64,000 bases of DNA from Rhexocercosporidium sp. MPI-PUGE-AT-0058 (Eukaryota > Ascomycota > Leotiomycetes > Helotiales): the NCBI GenBank assembly GCA_020746875.1, contig JAGTJL010000007.1, positions 2,046,001 to 2,110,000 on the forward strand, read 5' to 3'. A program made the position numbers and the translations under genes. How positions within the stretch are numbered: the stretch's first letter is position 1; every line of letters starts with the position of its first letter. The notes below the pieces were generated by a model that saw only the letters and a program-made list of their open reading frames with translations, did no database searches and was not told the origin of the DNA. This document shows positions 1-12,460 of the stretch, piece by piece.

Positions 1-1674
1 AACAGCACAGCTCATGCACGGACGATGGCCTAGCCGGCGCCGTCGCCATATGATATGCTGTAGAATGACAAATTGTTAATTTAAGGTGGGTGATTGGTGC
101 AGGATGTGTGAGGGATGGGGAGTGAAGTGAGGCTCGAGGGGGTTGGCGGGGTAGACTATTTTAGGTGGTTTACCCCGCGTTGAGTTGAAGGTCTGGGGTT
201 TGCGAGCTTGGAGAATTGGGTTGAATGAACGCTGGGTGGGAACAAATAGAAGTGATATCTGCAAAGAAGGAATTTGATGGAAATTCAAATATTAGCAAAG
301 ACCGAAAGAAAGGATAGATGCGCTCGAGATGAGTGTAGCCCGGCATCCCCGAGCCATGAGCCGTTGTACGATGGCTTCCAGGGCGTGAATTGAATGATGA
401 ACGACATGGATTAGACTGTCATGTGAAAATTGATAGTCGACACGATAATCGCAAATCTTAATACAGGTCAATGATCTCTGCAGTTGAAATAAGCTCACTT
501 CATCGCGCCCATTGATGCGGAAGGATTACCGCTGATACCCTGGTGTGATCGGAGCAGGGTTCGAATTGAAATAGAGTTTGAACTAACTATATAATGATTC
601 TTCTTGACCTTCATTCACGGTGTTTATATTTCCAGTAATTGATGCTCGCTAATCCACTCCACTCTACTCCGTTACTTAAAGTGTGGGTTTGTTGTACGGA
701 GCAAAGGCTGCGTCAAATAGCGACGACACATCTTCCCGAAAGTCACGATGCAGCACTTCGAACATTCCATACTGGGTGACAATTACGAAGGAAATGGAGA
801 CACCACAGAGACGAAGATTAAAAATTCCCACTGTAGTAGACAACATGTAACAGACGACCTTCACCTTGAAGCTCTGTTCACAGAATCACGATCAACATAT
901 ACCATCCAGTTCCGTGCCTCTGCATTGCATCGACGAATCAAGGAGCTTTCCATATAGATATACTCACTCAACCAACAGCCAATAACCAACAACTGACCAC
1001 ATCAACCACCCGCCACAATCCCATACCTCCCCTCTTCAACTTCCAAAATAAAAAAATGTGTGTCCTCCAAGTTCGCTCATGGTGTTTCGTTTCAAGAGAA
1101 GACTTGCAGCATCAACGATGCATAACATACTTGCATCGCAGCACATTTCAGTCACGTTACGCGGTCACCTCGTCCCAGCCAAATTTGTATGAGAGAGAGC
1201 GGCCCGCTAGGCAATCTTGAATGATCCTTGCGATGTGGCTTTTGCGGGGTAGAGTAGATGTGTTTCGGGTCAGCTTTGAGGGTATTTAGGGGGCCAATGG
1301 GCGATGTTTCCATTCAAGGCTGGTGTGTCACGTGCAATCGAGCGGGAATGGCCGAGATTTGCTTGGCAGCAGCCTTGAGTGGGTGTGGGCTTCACAACGT
1401 CAGACAAGCCAGGGCGGCGGGAGACTGCAGAGGACGCATGTGGCAGCAACATGGGACGACTGACAACGGAGTGAAGATCCCAATATAATACACATAATAC
1501 ACGAGACTCGTGATCCTGTCCCGTTGTACGAGTACCAAGCGTCTTTGACTGCCGGGACGGCTACGGAAACTATCTTTCTTTCTCCCTCATCACAAATGCA
1601 ACGCCAACAGCAACACCAATAACCATCAACATATCTCCTGCTCTCTCCATCGCGGATACCCAGCCTCAGCTGTC
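1..1674. other. Intergenic, upstream of nucleoside transporter
   Basis: No reading frame here looks like a real gene: all are under 80 codons with no recognisable family and no coherent splice joins. The last 150 bp are C/A-rich, as in fungal 5' leaders, and probably hold the promoter and 5' UTR of the transporter gene at 1675. I see no RNA gene or repeat. Confidence 0.5.
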
Positions 1675-3133
1675 ATGGGCGGAGACAACACCGCGATCGA
1701 TAGGCTACGCGCCCTCTTCAAAGCTTCGAACAATGAGCAGCAGTACGAACCTGTGGATACAGACTATCTGAATGGGGATGAGGATGTGCGGAGACCGGTA
1801 TTGATTGCACCAGAGGCAGACGATGGAGAGGAGTTTTCGTGGTTCGAGTACTCTATATTCCTTCTTTTGGGAATAGCTATGCTCTGGGCATGGTAAGGAC
1901 TACATACTCTTGGTTGAAGAGCTGTACTAATGGTGTAACAGGAACATGTTTCTAGCTGCAGCTCCATACTTCCAGACCCGATTCGCAGACAACCACAATA
2001 TCCTCGAACACTTCCAATCTGCCATCACATCTGTAGCATGTGTCACGAACCTACTTTCAATGCTCATCTTCGGACAGATGCAAGCCAAAGCCTCCTACCC
2101 TAAACGAATCCTCTGCGCCCTCGTCCTCAACTTCATCGTCTTCACACTCCTCTCTATCTCAGTCACCTACTTCCGCAGTATATCAGCAACCGGATACTTT
2201 GTCTTTACCTTGATCATGGTATTCTCGACATCGGTGGCTACAGGTCTATGCCAGAATGGAGCGTTTGCATTTGCATCGAGTTTTGGAAGACCAGAGTATA
2301 TTCAAGCTATCATGACAGGGCAAGCTGTTGCAGGTGTCCTGCCGTCCGTTGCACAGATCCTCTCTGTCCTAGCAGTCCCAGCACCCGACCACTGGGCCAA
2401 TCCCGAAGAAGAAACCAACACCACGAACCAGGAAAACACAACATCAGCAACGGTCTACTTTTCCACCGCAACGGTCATTAGCTTTCTCACCCTCTTCGCA
2501 GTTGTCCCGCTGATCCGCAAACACAACCGCATCCTAGAAAGCAACATGATGACATCCATAACCAGCATCGAAGAAGCAGAGCAAGCAAAGCGGAAAGTAG
2601 TCAGCATGTGGACGCTCTACAAGAAACTGCACTGGCTTGCTGCATCCGTCTTCCTCTGTTTCGCAGTAACGATGTTCTTCCCAGTCTTCACGCAAAAGAT
2701 CGTCTCCACCATGCCGCAAGATCACGCTCCTCGTCTCTTCCAACCATCCGCTTTCATCCCCCTGGGTTTCCTCGTCTGGAATCTCGGCGATCTAGCAGGT
2801 CGATTGAGCACCCTCGGTCCGCTTAACATGGGCCATCGTCCTATGGTCCTCTTCACAGTCTCTATCCTCAGAGGAGGTTTCCTGCCTTTGTATCTTCTCT
2901 GCAATATCCTCGGTAAAGGCGCCATCGTCAAAAGCGACGCTTTCTACCTCTTCGTCGTACAGTTTCTTTTCGGAGCCACGAATGGGTGGCTGGGAAGCTG
3001 CTGTATGATGGGTGCGGGGGAGTATGTGGATGATGGGGAGAGGGAGGCTGCGGGTGGGTTTATGGCAATTAATCTTGTGGCTGGATTGACTGCGGGGTCG
3101 TTGTTGAGTTTTACTGCTGCGGGCGTAAAGTAA
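1675..3133 (+). CDS. Equilibrative nucleoside transporter (ENT/FUN26-type)
   Basis: Multi-pass membrane carrier that moves nucleosides across a membrane; the fungal member Fun26 acts in the vacuolar membrane. Two exons, 1675-1892 and 1942-3133, flank a 49-bp GT-AG intron with a TACTAA branch site, giving 469 aa. The join restores the ENT signature AWNMFLAAAPYFQTRF at about residues 72-87, at the first membrane segment, which strongly supports the splice. The N-terminal 60 residues are hydrophilic and cytosolic. About eleven hydrophobic segments follow, with a hydrophilic loop in the middle (residues about 210-275, ending in charged EEAEQAKRK) as usual for ENTs. The C-terminal half contains PLGFLVWNLGDLAGR, matching the family's conserved W-N-x-x-D-x-x-G-R helix. 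Length is normal. Vacuolar location is inferred from the family. Confidence 0.93.
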
Positions 3134-4050
3134 AGGCAATTGCTTCGTTGCAAATGGTATGCAAGCTGTTGTGTTAAATTTTGTTTGAGCCGTGCGGCGT
3201 GGCGTGGCGTTTGAGCCGGGCGTTCTTAGGTTGCATTTGTTGGCGCTGGGTTCTGTGCTGGGTAGATATCAGGATGCATGGATTTGATATATGGGTGTAT
3301 GGGTGGAGTTCTTTAGTGGCATGATACGGTATGTAAAGGATGCTTTGCAATCGTTAGTCGCTGCATAGATGCTGTATAGAGATGAACTCAGTAGCTGAAT
3401 CTCCGTCTAAATTTTCAACAGCTTCATTTGTCTTGGATTTGTTTTTCATAGCTTTGATTCTATTCGTAATTTCTAGCTACTGTTCGTCTGGACTCCAGTG
3501 ATCAAGAACCTGTCAGTGAATCGGGGTGCCACCAAGGTTCCTTTGATCTTTCCATTCCAGGGGAAAGTGTTTGCCACTGTTATAAAATAAACGTGAATTT
3601 GAGATTAGGTTGTCTTGATAGTTAGCTGTTGACTATTAATTGTTAAAATTCAAATAATATTGACTTTGAAAGTAAACAAAAGTCCCTGCTTTGCCCCCCA
3701 TCAATACCCCATCTCCCATCTGATCTTTTGCGAAGCACTTTTCAGCAGATTTGCACCAATCTTCAGGTTCCCAAGCTTCCATGTGACGTTTCATTCAATG
3801 TTATTCTTGTCCTTCATTCTCCCGCTTTGTTTACTTCCCTCTCTCCTAGTTAGCCAGCGGCTAAAACTTTCCACGCTAGCGATCTAGAAGCACCTTAGCC
3901 TCCTTCTTCATTTACTTGCCCGGCCTCCAGACAACAATTTCGCCCCTAATCTCAACCACAATCTCGAAATCGCACAGCCTTGGTCCCTCTCTTATCAATC
4001 AACGAAGTCATCCCAGCGCAAGCAACGTCTGGACACCGACTTATAAGGAC
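3134..4050. other. Intergenic
   Basis: The first part is the 3' flank of the transporter gene. The last 300 bp are pyrimidine-rich with several CTTCC tracts, typical of a fungal promoter and 5' UTR, and lead into the zinc-finger gene at 4051. No gene is supported. Confidence 0.5.
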
Positions 4051-6035
4051 ATGAACGACAATAATATGGCGCTTGCGAAGTTCAAGTGCCCGTATCCAGA
4101 ATGTCGAGCTTCCACCAAGACGAAAGGTGAACTCGAGGAGCATTGGGAGGTATGTATCACTTTTCTATTGTCTTCCTTTCCCTGTTCCGGGGCACTATGC
4201 AGAGGAGAACGAGCTGCTATATTCCATTCGTAGACGAGAATGTCGCAATTACTCCCCATTAAGAATCGTACTTTCCTTCGAGCCAAACCTGCACTTTTTC
4301 TCTCCACTCAAAGCCTCTATCTTCCTACCTCCCTGGCTCCCGTCCAACCTTCTCCAGTTCACCTTTCGCAACTCCCCATGTCACCACACCAACACAGCAA
4401 TACACAATCCCAGACACTGATCTTGAACAGGAGTTTCACGAGTACGAAGACTACCCTGGTCCTTTGAAAGGTGGAAACGGTGCAAAGAAAGCTATTACTT
4501 CTCCAACAACTCCAGTTGCTGAGCAAGGTGAACCTACGAACAAAGCTGAGACACCTGAAAATAAGGACTCTGTCTTCAAGATGTCTCCCTTGGGCAACAA
4601 TGCAATGTCTGAACCAGATTTGTACAACGCATCTCCTGCTCGAGGTTCCCTTCGCAAGGGTTCTACTACGGCAGATGGGAAGACTATGAGCAAAAATGGT
4701 GCAACCAAGAGAAAGGCTACCGATACTCCAAAGGTACGTCACAGCAGGAGCTAGGTACGTTGGAAAGATCACCTTTACTCACGTATACTCCTCTTTAAAG
4801 CATGCTCCTCCAACCAAGAAGAAAGCTCCAGCTCCAGCTGCCCGCAAAGCCCCAGCACCCCAAAATTATGTAAAGGACATAACCGGTGCTGCCCCAGCAT
4901 CTGCCCCAGCATCTGCCCCAAAACCCTTGGGAGCTCGTGCGATTGCGAGACTTACTGAGAAGGCTTCCAACGATCCCTCGCGCGATCTTCAACCTATCCG
5001 GCGCCCTCTACCGCCTCCGGAACAAGAGTGGTCTGATACGGTAAGTTCTCTTTCACACAATGCAGTAATTAGGATGTCTGGTTCGACTCCTCACTTCACC
5101 CCTTTCATACTCAAGTATAATGATTACCCGCCCTGGCTCCATACATATCATCACAGTGGCTTCTAAGCGGCTCGTATGCTTGACGCCGCCTATGTCACAT
5201 TTCCCTTTCGATAAATTGAACTCTAAGCTAATGTCTCTCTCAGGAGCCCGTGCCTGGTGCTGATGAGTCCGACGAAGAAGAAATCATAGTCCCGGAACCT
5301 GACATCGATGTTACTACTCGACGTGGCTACGGTGACCCGTTCTTCAATCAAGACTTGTCCGATTCTGACATGTCTACCGGCATCTCGGAAGACGAAAATG
5401 GTGTCCCTCGGTTCTATGATCCACACGCCCCCAATCCTGATCCAGATCATCCCTACTCCACCTCCGCCAAATACCGCATCATGCCTCCTCGCGGCATCGT
5501 CAAGAACCCAGATGGTACAACCATCGACTTCGATTCCTGCATGACCTTCCCCGACGCGGCCACCCTGAAACAAAAACTCCCTCAAAAAGTCAACGGTGTC
5601 GAGAAGAACATGGCAGCCCCCAAATTCCAAGTCCTCATGTCCTTCTCCGAGAACATCAGCACCCCTGAGATGAACTGGAAACTTCGCAAGAGCAAAGCTG
5701 CCGCCAGCGCTCAACCCAACGGCGAGTTTCTCGATCGTGGACTCGGTCAGACTACAAATGGTATCGCTACGACTGGTGACTCCATCATGGTTGATCATCT
5801 GGCGAAGAAGGCTAAGGAGAGAGCTGTGGCGTTGAAGAAGAAGGGGAAGAATGCTTTGGCTCCTAAGAAGAAGAAGAAGAAGGCTATGAGACTTCCGAAG
5901 TATCAGAAGAGAAAGTATACTTGGAAGGACTCGACTCGTAAGAATAAGGGAAAGCTTTATGATTCTCGCAAGGAAGAGGTTGAAGCTGAAGCTGAGGCGG
6001 AGGCTGAGGTTGAGGAGGGCGATGATGATGAGTGA
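4051..6035 (+). CDS. Lysine-rich nuclear-type protein with split C2H2 finger
   Basis: I do not recognise the family. Proposed exons are 4051-4149, 4431-4733, 4801-5040 and 5244-6035 (477 aa). The start is the first ATG in frame. The N-terminus has C-x4-C-x12-H, and joining 4149 to 4431 supplies a second histidine four residues on (HWE then EFH), completing a C2H2 finger. That supports the unusually long 281-bp first intron, whose branch site would be ACTGAT at 4416. The middle is Ala/Pro/Lys-rich and low-complexity. The last exon has an acidic stretch followed by a folded-looking segment around GIVKNPDGTTIDFDSCMTF. The C-terminus has repeated lysine runs (nuclear localisation type) and an acidic E-A-E tail. 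Introns 2-4 have good sites (67 and 203 bp for the last two). A nuclear role is inferred from composition only; the exon 1-2 join is the least certain. Confidence 0.7.
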
Positions 6036-8054
6036 GCGGTTACAGAGGGGGTTTGTGTTTTGAATAAATGTAGCGTTCTCCTCTTCTGTTGTTTCTGTCT
6101 GTTTTTCTTCTTCTTTTCCCTTTCGCCCCAAGCAAACGGTATGGGAGTTTTCGTGACGGATTGTTGGATTCAACTCCAGCAATGAAGACTGGGTGTGGAC
6201 CGTCTTTTTGTTCTCCTTTCTGTATGAAACATTTTCCCGATCTCGGCGGATGCATTGACTCATAAACAATGGACAAATAGAAAATTTGAGAGAATGAAAA
6301 TGGGTGCAGGGGGTGATTTCTACGATGGGAAGCTGAGATGATGAGGTGTTGGACGATCAAGAGCTTGCTACTTAGCTAGATGGACTTTACTTCTACAATG
6401 AGATGATATGATATGAGACGATTACATGGCGAGGGAACTCTGCCAGACTATAACAAGTTTACCTGGATATACTAAATTGAAAGCAACGTAATTCAAAATT
6501 CATTTTCTGTTTGATCGCGAATTCTCTCACAATAAGGTAGTCATGAGGGTGCTGGTGAATACTTGTATGATATGAAATTGTAACTTGAAAAAATAACTCG
6601 AACTGAGCGAACCGAAGGGTAAGAGAAAGAATGACATTAATGAATAATTCGATGTCGTGGTTTAATAAGGACACTAAGGCAAGCAACGAGCGAAGTAGGT
6701 GGAGCACGGCTTCACGTCGCTCTTTTATAATCGCAGTCACAAACCTAAATGCGGCGAGCTAAATAGAGATTGTTTGTTACGAAGACGACGAGTAATATTT
6801 TATCATGTAACTTTGGCTTTATACACAGATGGAATGAAACTGCTTCACAATGCTTGGATGGACACCGCTTCTTGGTTCGCATTATCCGGCGAGTGGAAGT
6901 CCATTAGCTATGTCTCGGCTCTCAACGTCGCTTTGAGGAAGGAAGAGTCCACAACTTATATGAGAGTAATTCACCTAAGCACCTTTATGAATGTTTCTTT
7001 ACGAGTGTGAGTGACTGTGGCCTGTAACCAGCGCTCGCTATTGAGTAGCGATAAACTCCTCATCGCCAAATACAGCGGAGCTGGGGACCACGTCCGAGAG
7101 GTTCAGTTAGTCCCAGCTTCCGGTACCAAGCTTCTCTGGTTCTTGCTATCAACAACAGTATCATAACTCACAAGAAGCAAGAAGCATGAAAACATTCCAG
7201 GCGAGTGTTTTCAGCAACCGAGATAGTCCCAGGCAACTCGCTTATTCTGATAAAAACTCACAACCCTAGCAGAACGTGTCAGCCGACGGGTGGAACCTTA
7301 ATTGACAGCTTCAATGAACCTTATTTCCACATTTAAGAGCTCGAATTACGGTTTGCCAAGAAGAATGGCGGGAGCAAAGTCAGGATGTTTTACTACGAGA
7401 GACAAATCTTCGTCAAGGCTTTGGCTTCAGACGTGGGGGTCTAGTAAACCACGCAATGAATTTAGAATGATCCGTGATGCTTGCTCTATATGATAGGACG
7501 GAGTGTGAAGAGATCGTATGCTCTTTCTTTCCATTTTTTTTACGCCACATCAGCCCTCTTCAGAACCGATGGGACGTCCATGAAGCTGCGGGAAAGGAAA
7601 ACCGTAGGAGAGATCGCATGCCTGAACAATCATTTTTAATGTGTGAAAAATTGTGGAATAGCTGTTCATCATGGTAACCTTGGAAGCTGGTCCCCTACGC
7701 ATGATCTGATTGGGTTCAGCACAGCAAATCGTGTCTATCAGAATAGGCCCAGAGCACGTAGGCGTCAAGCCCAAGACAACCTCGTAAAACGTACTTCAAT
7801 ATGCGACACTGATATGACTGACGACTTACACACTGGGAGTCTGAATCTACAGTCAGATATACATGTATATATGGAATAGAAATGTTTCTATTTGTGCCTG
7901 TAAAACATGACTATGTCTGACTTAACCGTTCAGCTGCCCTCCTGGGCCCGCCATCCCCAGATCCCCAGCACCCTATATACATTACAAAGTAAAGAAGCCG
8001 TACTCCCTCGCCGTCACCGAAAACTCCACGCTAAACCTTAGGACCCCGCCGTCT
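6036..8054. other. Gene-free 2 kb
   Basis: The first few hundred bases are the 3' flank of the zinc-finger gene. The rest holds only short unrelated frames and I could not join any into a protein with family features. The stretch between about 6400 and 6700 is AT-rich. The end is the 3' flank of the minus-strand DUF7703 gene. Confidence 0.45.
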
Positions 8055-9062
8055 TCACTTAGCATGCATCCCATCCGCCTCAACATATTCCCTGATGACC
8101 ACCCTCGGCATCACATCCTCCTTTGGAGCGCTGTGCATACGTACAAAGCCTCCATGTGCAACCGCAGTGGCCGAATTCCCCACGTTACCGAAATGTTGTG
8201 AGCCGTCACCCATAACCCTGTTATCCGATGGTTGTCCTCCCAGGGTCCCAGTTGCAGTTGACCCAGACCCAAAGTCTGCCAACGCTAAGGACTTGTTTTT
8301 CACAACATTCACCAACCGATTCAGGACCGAGAATTCCACTTTCAGTTTGACGCTATACACAGCTGCCTTGAATGTTGTCTGGATCTGATAGTACCCCGAG
8401 TATCCAAACGCCAGTACAGTGACGTCCAACACAAGCACAAATATGTTGACGAGTACCAGATGCTTGAGGAGGTTTCGGATCGAGACACTGACGGGCTCAC
8501 CAGTCGGTGCGAGTAAGCGAACAGTCTCGTAGATGTAGATGCCGGAGATGATGCATTCTTGGACGAAGAACACCGTGAGTTGGATTTTATCGTAGACAAC
8601 GAAGACGGGGACGAAGCGACTTGAAAGGGAAGAATCTGCTCCGAAAGCCATGATCATGGTCGGGATGTGGAAGACAACTGCATCGAATACGATCATGTAC
8701 AAGACCCATCGGATACGCGACGCGTTTCGGACGATGAGATGAAGGCGAGAGTAGAGGACGAGTGATTGCCCTGTGACCATCCCTATCAGTCCGGAGCCAA
8801 CCATAAGCACCGGTATCCAAGATATGGAGATCAGGCTGAAGAACTTCAACATGAAGCCGATGCCGTATGGAGCGAACCCAACCGTGGCCGCTACAAAACT
8901 CCAGAAGTAGAGACCTGAGCGGCTTTTGAAAGTGGTGAAGATGATGACGATAAGTTCGATCATGTTGTAGAAAGATATAGCAAGAAAGGCACACATCGTT
9001 ATGAGGATTGGGAGGCTGCCATCCACGCCGCCGGTGACGCCAGAACTCGATTCATTGGCCAT
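8055..9062 (-). CDS. DUF7703-type seven-helix fungal membrane protein
   Basis: Single-exon gene, 335 aa. About seven hydrophobic segments are visible from residue 15 to 245, starting with LPILITMCAFLAISFYN. A conserved-looking set of short motifs (GLYFWSFVAA, TGQSLVLYSRLHL, VQECIISGIYIYE) matches what I remember of the fungal DUF7703 family; that assignment is from memory. These proteins are receptor-like in topology but have no known ligand or activity. After the last helix comes KLKVEFSVLNRLV and then a Ser/Gly/Thr-rich cytosolic tail of about 80 residues, as in relatives. The start ATG at 9062 gives a short polar N-terminus (MANESSSG). It is isolated, with 2 kb and 3.4 kb of non-coding DNA on its two sides. 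Confidence 0.85.
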   Translation of the reverse strand: MANESSSGVTGGVDGSLPILITMCAFLAISFYNMIELIVIIFTTFKSRSGLYFWSFVAATVGFAPYGIGFMLKFFSLISISWIPVLMVGSGLIGMVTGQSLVLYSRLHLIVRNASRIRWVLYMIVFDAVVFHIPTMIMAFGADSSLSSRFVPVFVVYDKIQLTVFFVQECIISGIYIYETVRLLAPTGEPVSVSIRNLLKHLVLVNIFVLVLDVTVLAFGYSGYYQIQTTFKAAVYSVKLKVEFSVLNRLVNVVKNKSLALADFGSGSTATGTLGGQPSDNRVMGDGSQHFGNVGNSATAVAHGGFVRMHSAPKEDVMPRVVIREYVEADGMHAK

Positions 9063-12000
9063 TTCTAATAAAATGGCGAGTGCAATGGATCAAAGTGGTA
9101 GTTGTTCCTGCCTAGAAGACTCGTTGGTACTGAGAAAACTCGAATAGTGAAGATGCAAAGAAAGTCCGCAAGAGGCAATAATCTTCAGGAGCAAACAGCA
9201 TATGTATGGTCATTCAGTGGCATCGCCAAACCAATGTTTCTTTTTTCGAGAGGCGGGTTCGTTCTTTCTCATCAAGACATTGCCATGTTCACATATATCT
9301 CTCTCCACAAACCATCGAGGATGGAAGAGATCCATCATACCTCTTTAGGCCCGCTTCCGGCGCTCATCGTCCGTTTCCCCGGTAATGAGACGACCCGTTG
9401 CGTGGCATGATTATTACCACTTTGAGATGCAGCTGCAGTGAAAATCCGGAGACGAAACTGGTGGCGCTCGTGGCTTGCAGCGCCTGAAAATTGTGCCCGT
9501 ATTAATGATAGGAAGCATCCGCTGTGCAATGTATCCAAGCGACTTTGGAAGGGGAAAGGACAAACCCATATCTAGGCGTGATGGAAATGCACTTCTTACA
9601 CATACGCACACCAGGTAAAAGCTAAATGGTGCACATGCTAAACAGCAAACTTAGTATTTCCCCCCAAGTGGCACGTACCTCCTCCTGAAAGCCTGTTTTT
9701 CACGATGTTAGGATGACTTCCCCTGAAAAGTGGCGTTCGGCGCCCGGCTCACCCAATCCTAATCAGCAAGCGGCCATCGCGATTGGGCCGAGTTATCTTA
9801 CCAAGTTCATATGGCTGGCGAAGAAATGTCTAAATGTCTCAAGCCGCATCGTAGTCTCAAAAACAATGCAGGTCAAATCCGATCGGGTCGAAGTATGGTC
9901 CCGGTATGCCCACCGAAAGTGTAATGTTTCCGGGTTGCTGGTTCCGATGAATGCTGGTTCTATCGCCCGTGCCGCTCCTGGGCCCTTCTCGCCCCCTCCT
10001 TTTGGCGAGTGGGCTTGGGAAGGGCAGTGCATGCTGTATTCTGTATGACTGTGTTTCACACACATTGGATGTCAAGAGGAGTTCCGATTTGGAGGCTTGA
10101 TATTCTGCATGTGGTGCCGATTGGGGCTTTAACACGCGCGTGTCTGTGTCGGTGTGCTTTATGACTGGCTGCAGAGCTTCAGCTCGAAAATAATGGGGAG
10201 TTAATCAGCAATGGGGAATGCACCAGAGCTGGATCCGGAACACATTTACGGGATGGTAATTGGGCACGAAACATCTTGCACTAGTTTCGACTCCTCGTCC
10301 GTCACTATGAAACTACTCGCAACGGTCTAGAGCTGGAGGTGAATATATTTCCCCTATTCCTTGCTACAGCAAGCCCAGCCCATTTTTGCACATCGAACAA
10401 TGATCTCGCTGTACGGGGTTTTGATACTTTGGAACACTGAGCCAGCGTAGAAGTTCTTGACTCCTTATCTGTGGATTAAGGGCGTCTTTCAGGCGAATTG
10501 AGGGTCTGGTCTGGTCTTGGCAGCAACCCCCACGATGGTTTCTTTTTGTAGGATGGCTGCAAATACTAAACTACGTAAGTCGCTTGACAATCGATATTAA
10601 GAGACATCGTTGGTCAAAATTGGAACAGACAAAGAGGCGTAAATCAGGTTTGGTGCGGAAGGCATCCGTATGAACGCGGTCTCAGGGTGGCTCACAGTAG
10701 GTAGGGTGAAGAGCAGACTAATCAAGTTTCATGCAACCAGACACTACGTCACGTTAGAATTGGGAAGTCCTTGATTGACGACCGTAGTTCTAATGAGAAC
10801 ACAGTCAGCAGCGATGATCGGCTATCGCGACTAGAGAACAGTTCACACTTATTGTTGACAACTTAACGTTGAAATTGAACAACAAGACAGTAAGTAGATC
10901 AGCCATATCATTTAAACATGAAAGGAGTTGATCCTCCTTTCCTGAATGAAACCCCACAGACACTTCACAATAGTGGAACATGTCTCGGTCGAGTTTCCTT
11001 CAGTTTATAGGATGGGTGTCGGCTGTGATCCTTTGTGTAGCCTCCTTTGATAGCCACACCCTCCCTGGGCGCCAGCGGTGAATCAAATTCAAGCAACGAG
11101 GAGTGAAATCGCTGTGGAGAATGAAGTAACTGTGGAGAGTGAATATAGGATCTCAAGACCTAAGGCTTGATGGCAATCGTTCATGATATCAGAAGGGGAA
11201 TGCACATTTATCATCATCGAGCGGCATCATCGAGCGGCATCATCGAGCGGTATGAGCATCGAGAAGCTCTGTGCGAAATTCAAAATACAGGCTCCAGCTA
11301 AGCCTGTAGTTGCAGCTACCATTCCAAATTCCAAATTTTCCTTACTTGGTAGCATGACTAAAAACAGCATGGTATCCTTTGAGGGGATGAAGAGCAAGTC
11401 TCTGAGATGAATGGCGACTCTGGAATGTGCGTATTGGAAGGGGCAGTAGCAACTATGATGGCAAAAGCGAGAGCCTATGCGATGCATAGAGATTTAGTGC
11501 ATAGCTTTTGGTTATATTTTCATGCTGTGATGCTGCGGGCTCAAAAGAAATAGATGCTGGGGTTGGAAGATTGCAAGTCCAGCCTCCTCCCAAGCGAATA
11601 TCTGTCCATAACCGGGCAAGACAGCTGTGCGTACGTGAAGGCATGGTTGAACAGTAGCAGAGATTATTGCATTTCCTGAAATGAAGTTTGTAAGTTCGGG
11701 AGCACCAGAGAACCCCGTCTATGTTTTGAATTCCGACTGTCCGAAGGTGGTTGTTGATGTTGTCCACCGTCACTCGCTTAGAGGGCAGAGATGCAGAGGA
11801 CTGAAAAGAATGCTACAGCATGAATTCAGGGCGGATATTTCTAGCGTGCCGCGAGGAACAGCATTTAAAGTCATGGTGCAACCATCGTCCGGACTGTGGC
11901 AGCGTTGACCGAGTGCTTCTTCATGGTGATTCGAAACAACTCTCAAAAGACCCGTGGACTCTCTGGTTCTTCAACACGTGATGTGCGGGAATGAATCGGA

Positions 12001-12460
12001 AGCACAACTTTATGCACTTGCACCAAAGCAGCCGAGTTCGGGCAATGACGCTTTTCCGCATTAGCGCAGTGCGAAAACATTCTTCCCTGCCGAATGAAGA
12101 CGAGGAGAAGGAGAAGGAGAAACAAGGAGCAACAAGGGATCACAAGCAAGCAAAGGAAACCCTTCCGTTCACCCACAACAACACCACCACCACCACCTCT
12201 TCAACATCGACCCTCTCCCTCCTACAACCTAATCATCTCCACCGACGAGCTTCACGACTGGCATCTTCATTGATTCGGGTCATCGCCGTGCGCACCTGCT
12301 GCACCGTTATCCATTGATCCCGAGGTCTTATCATCAGGTCAGGTCAAGCCGGCAGACTCCTCACGCGACAAGAGAGGACCCACGACCATCACCACAATTC
12401 CCACGGCCATCACTATACAATCACGACGCCTGTCCGCGGACTCTCTAATGCCATCTCAAC
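9063..12460. other. Gene-free 3.4 kb
   Basis: The largest non-coding stretch in the left half. Frames of up to 111 codons occur (for example 9713-10048 on +) but none has recognisable domains, signal peptides or sensible splice partners. A 13-bp tandem repeat lies at 11212-11250. Positions from about 12090 to 12460 are rich in GAAGGA, CACCAC and CTCC runs and likely hold the MDM34 promoter and 5' UTR. Confidence 0.45.
11212..11250. repeat. 13-bp tandem repeat, three perfect copies
   Basis: The unit CATCATCGAGCGG is present three times without interruption. A degenerate partial copy (ATGAGCATCGAG) follows. It lies in non-coding DNA; 13 is not a multiple of three, so copy-number change would not preserve a reading frame. 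Confidence 0.9.

Noticed and set aside
5223..6269. Long open frame (348 codons) on the minus strand
   Set aside because: Antisense to the last exon of the zinc-finger gene; the repeated Leu/Ser runs are the complement of lysine and glutamate codons.
9713..10048. 111-codon frame on +
   Set aside because: Starts with ATG but has no domain, signal or neighbour support in a 3.4-kb gene-free stretch.
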